DNA of 64,000 bases from assembly GCF_040958095.1 (NCBI RefSeq), contig NC_091172.1, positions 21,754,009 through 21,818,008 of the forward strand, in the 5' to 3' direction. The position numbers and the translations under genes were made by a program. The stretch comes from Procambarus clarkii (Eukaryota > Arthropoda > Malacostraca > Decapoda > Cambaridae). The notes under the pieces were generated by a model, which made no database searches, was not told where the DNA came from, and worked only from the letters and a program-made list of their open reading frames with translations. Shown piece by piece: positions 55,480 through 64,000 of the stretch (its first letter is position 1; every line of letters starts with the position of its first letter).

Positions 55480-56703
55480 CGGCTGTGGAGCCCCATACTC
55501 ATCCTGTGAGCGGTAGTTTGTTGTGCACCCAATACTCATCCTGTGAGCGGTAGTTTGTTGTTCACCACATACTCATCCTGTGAGCGGTAGTTTGTTGTGC
55601 ACCCCATACTCATCCTGTGAGCGGTAGTTTGTTGTGCACCCCATACTCATCCTGTGAGCGGTAGTTTGTTGTGCACCCCATACTCATCCTGTGAGCGGTA
55701 GTTTGTTGTGCACCCCATACTCATACTGTGAGCGGTAGTTTGTTGTGCACCCCATACTCATCCTGTGAGCGGTAGTTTGTTGTGCACCCCATACTCATCC
55801 TGTGAGCGGTAGTTTGTTGTGCACCCCATACTCATCCTGTGAGCGGTAGTTTGTTGTGCACCCCATACTCATCCTGTGAGCGGTAGTTTGTTGTGCACCC
55901 CATACTCATCCTGTGAGCGGTAGTTTGTTGTGCACCCCATACTCATCCTGTGAGCGGTAGTTTGTTGTGCACCCAATACTCATCCTGTGAGCGGTAGTTT
56001 GTTGTGCACCCAATACTCATCCTGTGAGCGGTAGTTTGTTGTGCACCCAATACTCATCCTGTGAGTGGTAGTTTACTGTTCACCACATACTCATCCTGTG
56101 AACGGGAGTTTGTTGTGCACCCCATACTCATCCTGTGAGCGGAAGTTTGTTGTGCACCCCATACTCATCCTGTGAGTGGTAGTTTATTGTTCACCACATA
56201 CTCATCCTGTGAATGGTAGTTTATTGTTCACCACATACTCATCCTGTGAGCGGTAGTTTATTGTTCACCACATACTCATCCTGTGAGCGGTAGTTTATTG
56301 TTCACCACATACTCATCCTGTGAGCGGTAGTTTATTGTTCACCACATACTCATCCTGTGAGCGGTAGTTTATTGTTCACCACATACTCATCCTGAGCGGT
56401 AGTTTATTGTTCACCACATACTCATCCTGAGTGGTAGTTTATTGTTCACCACATACTCATCCTGTGAGCGGTAGTTTATTGTTCACCACATACTCATCCC
56501 GTGAGCGGTAGTTTATTGTTCACCACATACTCATCCCGTGAGCGGTAGTTTATTGTTCACCACATACTCATCCTGTGAGCGGTAGTTTATTGTTCACCAC
56601 ATACTCATCCTGTGAGCGGTAGTTTATTGTTCACCACATACTCATCCTGTGAGGGGTAGTTTATTGTTCACCACATACTCATCCTGTGAGGGGTAGTTTA
56701 TTG
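55480..56703. repeat. 38-bp satellite derived from a LINE tail
   Basis: About 32 copies of CATACTCATCCTGTGAGCGG + TAGTTTGTTGTGCACCCC. The left half (to about 56,050) has TTTGTTGTGCACCCC; the right half has TTTATTGTTCACCA. The reverse complement of one unit is found in the 3' tail of the LINE at 58,998-59,035, which suggests the array grew from such a tail. Confidence 0.9.
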
Positions 56704-57330
56704 AGCTTTCTTATTTTTACAAAGTAGCGATGAGGTGGAGGCGAACCATTGTTGTGGTGGTGTAGGCTACTCCATGAGAGGGTGCGGGCGAGGCTAGGCT
56801 AGGCTGCCACCTCAGTAACGCTAACAAATATTCTCCCCGTAATACACTTTACAAATCTCGTAACAGATTTTAACTTTTACTCTTCTATACTCACTGATGA
56901 TTAATAAAATGAAAATAAAGTAAACCGAGTAAAGGCCTCAGGAACTAGGCTCTATTAAGGCCGTTGTTGTGTTATCTCTATGGAGTAACCACTCTCTCAT
57001 CCCGGTAACCCACTCCATGTGTCTCTTTCTTCCTTGTAAGTCCTTTCCCTGATGGGGTTATAAAGGAATCTTTTCCATTACTGAATGTTTTAAACACATT
57101 GAAACAGATTGAGAGCAAATTTGATAAACATGAGTTAGCCCTTTGTAAAGCCTCGCTGTGCGTGAGGCCTTTATTAACCTGAGTTCTTCCAGATGTGAAC
57201 AACTGTCACATGTGGCCATCCATTCAAGCAATTTTTACACAATATATATTTTGGCATATATTTTACACAATATATGCCAAGCTACTTGGCCAATAGACTC
57301 ATTACAGTGATATATATCTGGCCGTATTGT
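56704..57330. other. No gene recognised
   Basis: Mixed sequence. A direct repeat around TATATATTTTGGCATATATT (57,243-57,283) is visible. A short minus-strand frame at 56,978-57,202 (PSGKGLTRKKETHGVGYRDE) has no family match. Confidence 0.4.
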
Positions 57331-57359
57331 AGATGATTCGTCACAATCACTTGGGTGAG

Positions 57360-57425
57360 GTATCTTGAGATGGTTATCTTGAGATGATTTCGGGGCTTTC
57401 GTGTCCCCGCGGCCCGGTCCTCGGT
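57360..57425 (-). mobile_element. SINE/LINE 3' tail
   Basis: The minus strand reads GAGGACCGGGCCGCGGGGAC and GATGATTTCGGGGC in complement: the same tail that carries the Polinton target site. Confidence 0.6.
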
Positions 57426-57502
57426 GAGAGAGGTAATCATCCCGTACATATGACATGAAGGTGACCACTTGATGAAGTGGACCACGAAGGAGCGCAATGT
57501 CA

Positions 57503-58010
57503 TCACTCATGTCACATGGATGGGTTGACATGTCACATGGATGGGTTGACATGTCACATGGATGGGTTGACATGTCACATGGATGGGTTGACATGTCACA
57601 TGGATGGGTTGACATGTCACATGGATGGGTTGACATGTCACACGGATGGGTTGACGTCACATGGATGGGTTGACATGTCACATGGACGGGTTGACATGTC
57701 ACATGGATGGGTTGACATGTCACATGGATGGGTTGACATGTCACATGGACGGGTTGACATGTCACATGGACGGGTTGACATGTCACATGGACGGGTTGAC
57801 ATGTCACATGGATGGGTTGACATGTCACATGGACGGGTTGACATGTCACATGGATGGGTTGACATGTCACATGGACGGGTTGACATGTCACATGGATGGG
57901 TTGACATGTCACATGGATGGGTTGACATGTCACATGGACGGGTTGACATGTCACATGGACGGGTTGACATGTCACATGGATGGGTTGACATGTCACATGG
58001 ATGGGTTGAT
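57503..58010. repeat. 21-bp minisatellite
   Basis: About 24 copies of ACATGTCACATGGATGGGTTG, with GAT/GAC variants interspersed and one 4-bp deletion (57,650 region). All frames stay open (CHMDGLT, THPCDMS) and are artefacts. Confidence 0.95.
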
Positions 58011-58134
58011 GAGTCAGCTTCCTTCTTAAATGTCGTCGCCACATTCGTATCCTGCTTAAACTATAATGGTTTACTTAGTATCAAAGACATTTCTTAGTTT
58101 GGTATATGTTGGGCTCGTGACCCATCAAGCGTTG

Positions 58135-58206
58135 AAGGAGGCCTGGTCGACGACCGGGCCGCGGGGACGCTGAGCCCCGAGAACACCTCAAGGTAACCTC
58201 AAGATA
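58135..58206 (+). mobile_element. SINE/LINE 3' tail with intact Polinton target
   Basis: GAGGCCTGGTCGACGACCGG then GCCGCGGGGACGCTGAGCC and CACCTCAAGGTAACCTCAAG. This is what the 26,856/42,531 site looks like without the insertion. Confidence 0.7.
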
Positions 58207-58309
58207 TCAGCGCCCTCACAGTAACTTATTGACCAACCAGCAAGTCCACTTTAGTCTTGAACATAATCCAGGATAAAAGTAAACTTTATCTTAATTTACG
58301 AGTATCATT

Positions 58310-59040
58310 AGACCAGAACTCCTGGATGAATTTGAAGAAAGTAGAACTGTGCAAACTGGAACTAGCAGGTCCATTGTTCATCACAATGAAATGTGTGAAG
58401 TAAAACATGTGTATGGGGCAAGTAATAAAGTCAGTAGACTAACAGATGTTGTCACAGCTCGTATAAGACTTGGCTACAAGTATCTGGCAGTTCGGCTTGT
58501 ATAGGGATCTAGTTGAAGTAAAGTGTAAAGTGTGTGGACAAAGACAGGGACACACACTCGAACACTAAATCTTGGATTGTAGTAAAATTTAGCCATTTAG
58601 AGATAAATCTAAACTCACGCTGTATGATATGGCAACCTATCTTATTACTAAGGATAAAATATCTGAAATCCTTGCACTGTATCCATATTTCGCTTCTAGT
58701 AGATAAACGACATATGAGATGAAGAAACAAGTAGTGTATTGTGAAGACTAATAACAAACAGCAGCTCTCCTATGACTGTAATATCTCCATTGCTCAAACA
58801 ATTATGTATTAGCGATAAGACCTACCATTAATGTATAATGACTTACTGTAAATATACAGCTCTTGAAATAGAACATTCTCTGTAACTAACTGACATTGTA
58901 ATTATATGGTGTGAAGGATAGATGAAATTGTTTATATAATTATCTCCGTTGTGGGCTGATAAGGACCTTTTGTGCCCTCTGTAATTCTTTTTTGCGCTAC
59001 CGCTCACAGGATGAGTATGGGGTGCACAATAAACTAGCAG
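58310..59040 (+). pseudogene. LINE ORF2 C-terminus and 3' tail
   Basis: Broken frames read VTARIRLGYKYL (then a frameshift), KCKVCGQRQGHTLEH with a stop, ILDCSKI, YDMATYLI and ISEILALYPYFAS. This is the CCHC knuckle and final block of a LINE. The 3' UTR (58,850-59,040) ends GCTACCGCTCACAGGATGAG ... GTGCACAATAAA, the source sequence of the 38-bp satellite at 55,480. Confidence 0.7.
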
Positions 59041-59790
59041 CCTCCGGCGGCAATAATCAAAATCAATCGGTGTGTATATATACACACCGAGCAACGTGGT
59101 GCACGTCCCGGTGTGTATACTAGGAAATACTTCCTCTAGCACTGATGACTTGTTGCATTTTAATTATGTAATTTACTTAATAATTATCAACTAGTTGAAA
59201 TAATTGTATGTGGTGTCCCTTCACCACATACAATGATTTATACTGAAGGGAAACTATCAAGTTCTTGTGTAGAGAATACCGAGACGAAGGGTTGACTTAG
59301 AATGTGACCCAGTCTTCGTCACTGTCAGGTACAGGACCCGTCTGTATTTTCAATGGCCCAGTCTTCTCTCTTATCTTCCCTTCATATATATGAACAATTC
59401 TTTAAGATTTTCTCTTGCCTTCCTTGCTATACTCGGTCATAATTTATGCTTAATTTTTAGCTCCTTTTTTAACGGTTCTTCCTCGTTAAATAAACCATTA
59501 TTATAAATAATCGCTCCAATGTTTATTCGTTTGCCAATCGCCTTTTTTCTACTAAAGTTCTGTATAGTCACGTGGTTATCCATTTACAGCCTTTATTGGA
59601 ATACATTATTAATTTATTTGAAATGCTATGTCCCTAGGCTTCAATAATAATGTTTATAGACTTGTTATAATAATTATGTATATCAAAATCTTCTTTACGG
59701 AAGTCTAGGTCTTAAACAAGCGTTTCTCTGACACACATTTTCCATGCTGTTTAAAACCTGATTCTTTTATACACACTGAGCTCCGATAAC
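59041..59790. other. No gene recognised
   Basis: AT-rich, with a small palindrome GGTGTGTATATATACACACC (59,069-59,088) and a CACATACAA inverted pair around 59,208-59,231. No coding feature. Confidence 0.4.
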
Positions 59791-59899
59791 CAAGATGCTT
59801 TTTTTTTGTAGTTCTGCCTCGAAGGTGAAATGTTGCCGACTCACTTTCAACTTCATCACCGTCCAGCTGTTATCTGGGACATGTACTGTTATCTTGCCT

Positions 59900-60400
59900 G
59901 AGATCCTTACATGGGACAGTATCACTCTGCAGCTGATCATTTTGGGTCTCCCTGCAAGTAGAGGAGTTCTTAGAACTGCTCTAAGTGAGGTGTTTCATAG
60001 AGCTGTCCAAGCTACAAGAAACTTGAGGCAGCTCTAAGCTGTCCCAACCTAACAGAGCAGATCTATCGGTCTGCAAAAAGACCAGAAGACATGGCAGGAT
60101 GAGCAGAATATCCCCGTTGAAAAACAGAGGTGTAATAGGTACTCTGAGACAGAATTCAATGAACATCAGAGGCCCGAGACTGTTCAATACACTTCCACTA
60201 CACATAAGGGGCATAACTGACCGACCCCTCACAGTGTTCAAGAGAGAACTGGATAAACACCTCCAAACGATATCTCATCAACCAGGCTGTAATTCATACG
60301 TCAGGCTGCGAGCAGCCGCGTCCAACAGCCTAGTTGACCAGTCCAGCAGCCAGGAGGTTTGGTCACAGAACGGGCCGCGAGGACCTTAATCTTCTTACTT
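59900..60400 (+). pseudogene. LINE C-terminal fragment
   Basis: The frame from 60,099 reads PLKNRGVIGTLRQNSMNIRG, PRLFNTLPLHIRGI and VFKRELDKHLQTI, a standard LINE C-terminal block (RGxRLFNxLPxxIR...FKRxLDxxL). It then passes into a tail with GGAGGTTTGGTCACAGAACG GGCCGCGAGGA, a diverged form of the tail at 58,135 and at the Polinton flanks. Confidence 0.65.
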
Positions 60401-60656
60401 CTTACTCCAAGAGCGGAATACACCATCATAAAGCTCCTACTACGGATAATCACTCAGTGGTTCAAGACACTGTTTGAGAGAGTGAGAGGTGAGGGAGATT
60501 AGGCGCTCCACTTACACCCCAGGCCAGGTCCCCAAGGCCTGGCGAGCGGCTGTGTGCCTGGCGAGCGGTGGTGTTGGGAGCTGATAAGGATATGAAGCAC
60601 CTCAGTGAGGGTGTTTCTTGGAGCTGTCCTCCAGATTCATCAAGTAATAACTCCTG

Positions 60657-60699
60657 GCAACACACAGGTCCATCAGGTCATGATGGACCTGTGTGTTGC
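60657..60699. repeat. 19-bp hairpin
   Basis: GCAACACACAGGTCCATCA and its complement around GGTCA, a perfect inverted pair. Confidence 0.8.
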
Positions 60700-60734
60700 T
60701 TCAGGCAACAGTTATTCAAAGTTTTGAAAGTGCC

Positions 60735-60870
60735 TGTCGAAGACATTCGCTGTCGAAGACATTCGCTGTCGAAGACATTCACTTTCGAAGACATTCGCTG
60801 TCGAAGACATTCGCTGTCGAAGACATTCACTGTCGAAGACATTCGCTGTCGAAGACATTCGTTTGACGGG
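60735..60870. repeat. 16-bp minisatellite
   Basis: Eight copies of GAAGACATTCGCTGTC, with one CACTTTC and one CACTGTC variant, then a looser TTTGACAG.TT repeat to about 60,950. Confidence 0.88.
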
Positions 60871-60964
60871 GAAACGTTTGAGAGATTGACATTTTTCAGG
60901 ATGACGTTTGACAGGTTAACATATTTTAGGTTGACGTTTGACAGATTGATGTTCTTGTAGTGTC

Positions 60965-61900
60965 TCAACAAAATATTAGTTAAGGTATTCCACACAGCAG
61001 GCATCAAGTATGAATACCAGAGACAGAGTGACACAATCAGACCTTCCCACAGAAAGAAAACAACATGTAAAAGATCTGGGAATTATGATGTCTGACGACC
61101 TGACATTTAGTGAACATAACCGAGCAAATATAGCGGCGGCCAGGAAAATGACGGGATAGATTATGAGAACGTTCAAACCCAGAGACCCCACAGCAATGCT
61201 AATACTATTTAAATCACTGGTGCTGTCCCGTCTTGAGTACTGCTCGGTACCCACTTCCCCTTTCAGAGGAGGAGGAGGTATCTGAAATAGAGGGAGTTCA
61301 GAGAATATATTTACGGCACGCATAGATAAAAATTAAGCTCCTAAATTATTGGGACCGTCTCAGTGCTCTCAAAAAGTACCCTCTGGAAATGAGACGAGAA
61401 AGTATTAAATAACATATACCTGGAAGATTCTGGACGGCCAGGTCCCAAATTTGCATAGTAAAAAACATACTGGAGGAAAGATACTGAAGAAACTTGCAGA
61501 ATAGTTCCAGCGAGGAGTAGAGGTGCCATAGGTATGATCAGAGACCACTGTATGAACATCAGAGGTCCACGGTTGTTCAATACTCTCCAAGCAAACATAT
61601 GAAATATTGCCGGAACAAAGGTGGACTTTTTCAAGAAGCAATTAGGTAAGTTCTTGCACGAAGTACTGGACCAACCGGGGTTGTACTGGATATGTGGGCC
61701 TGCGAGCCACACCAAGCAACAACAGCCTGTTGGACCAAGTTATCACAAGTCGAGCCTGGCCTCAGGCCGGGCTTGGGGGGTTAGGAACTCCAGGAACCCT
61801 CTGTAGGTATCTCCAGACAGCGACATGTACAACCCGCTGGGGTAGTAACAAGTGTCAGAAGCCCTGCAGCGTACAAGGTGCCAGTGCCACCAGATCAATA
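60965..61900 (+). pseudogene. LINE C-terminal region, another family
   Basis: Broken frames read VKDLGIMMSDDLTFSEHNRA, VLSRLEYCSV, EVHGCSILSKQ..., then FKKQLGKFLHEVLDQPG and a 3' part with CAGGCCGGGCTTGGGGGGTT and GCGACATGTACAACCCGCTG. Stops are numerous. Both the RT C-terminal block and the 3' UTR belong to one decayed copy. Confidence 0.65.
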
Positions 61901-62369
61901 TGAAAGGAAAAGCGTGGGTGTTATTCTCCGTAGACTCGCGTGTGTGTGTGTGTGTGTCAAGGGTGAGCGCGTGGGCGGCCTTTACATGACTCCACATTCA
62001 GTAATATACTGTTAAAGATCAGGAGCCAGATCCTTTACGCCAGCCAGAATGAGATACCTGGAACTTTGCAATTACTTTATCCACTGCCGTGTTCTTGAGG
62101 ATATCCTCATAATCCACCCAACGTTTGCCAGTGCACGTTACTGAGACCATATGACGAGGCTCTGTATGACGACGACCGTCCGTAGAGTTAGAGCGACAAG
62201 TTAGTGTGCCATGGGTAGCTCCAGACACGAACTATGTAATCCTTCATGTAGTCCAAGGTGACTGTGTCAGTCACCAGGCATCGTAGTGTGTTAACCAAAC
62301 ACACCCCATAACCCCGCAGTGGCCGGATATCTGGGGGTGAGGTTATAACAAGTAGGCCGAGTACTGCGT
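61901..62369. other. No gene recognised
   Basis: Spacer between the LINE and the PLE module, with a short (GT)n at 61,937-61,957. Confidence 0.4.
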
Positions 62370-62880
<511 letters not shown>

Positions 62881-62883
62881 AAT

Positions 62884-63938
<1,055 letters not shown>

Positions 63939-63944
63939 TATGTT

Positions 63945-63984
<40 letters not shown>

Positions 63985-64000
63985 CACCTAATTGTACTCA

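Noticed and set aside
55480-56703. CRISPR-like array (38-bp units)
   Set aside because: Units are directly contiguous without unique spacers, and the host is a eukaryote.
57235-58097. Long frames (206-269 codons) over 57.2-58.1 kb
   Set aside because: Produced by the 21-bp minisatellite.

Overview
The window is nuclear DNA of an arthropod, most likely a decapod crustacean. There are no operons or compact genes. Genes have GT-AG introns, TTAGG-type telomere motifs occur, and the sequence is crowded with (TA)n and (CA)n runs, minisatellites, tRNA-derived SINEs, non-LTR retrotransposon (LINE) debris, Penelope-like elements (PLEs) and a decayed BEL/Pao-like element. The decapod assignment is inference from remembered repeat families. 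The arthropod assignment is firmer.

Layout. 0-13.7 kb: LINE, PLE and SINE remnants separated by minisatellites and microsatellites. One LINE tail sits inside a PLE with a 9-bp target duplication. 14.8-17.5 kb: the one convincing host gene in the window, the 3' part of a phosphatidylethanolamine-binding-protein (PEBP) family gene in three visible exons. 18.3-22.4 kb: a BEL/Pao-like LTR element that has lost its reverse transcriptase. 22.4-26.8 kb: a minisatellite, a palindromic tRNA-like sequence and LINE fragments.

26,857-42,530: a structurally complete Polinton/Maverick of 15,674 bp. It has about 1.6-kb terminal inverted repeats (TIRs), AG...CT ends and an exact 6-bp target-site duplication (gtcgac), and it interrupts a SINE. 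All nine genes read on the minus strand, in transcription order: protein-primed DNA polymerase B (spliced), A32-like packaging ATPase, retroviral-type integrase with chromodomain, two small conserved proteins, penton-type minor capsid protein, a basic GGG-containing virion-type protein, double-jelly-roll major capsid protein, and adenovirus-like cysteine protease. This is a full replication, integration and virion-morphogenesis set with no visible disabling lesion. Its most unusual part is the 5' end of the polymerase gene. A Cys-rich leader is joined through phase-1 introns to a 343-bp exon-intron unit present four times in tandem. Each extra copy adds an in-frame 78-codon exon.

42.5-64 kb: more LINE and SINE debris, a 141-bp near-perfect palindrome, several minisatellites, a 1.2-kb 38-bp satellite whose unit matches the 3' tail of a LINE 2.3 kb away, and one weak candidate host first exon near 49.3 kb. 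SINEs and LINEs here share 3' tails, which suggests SINE mobilisation by those LINEs.
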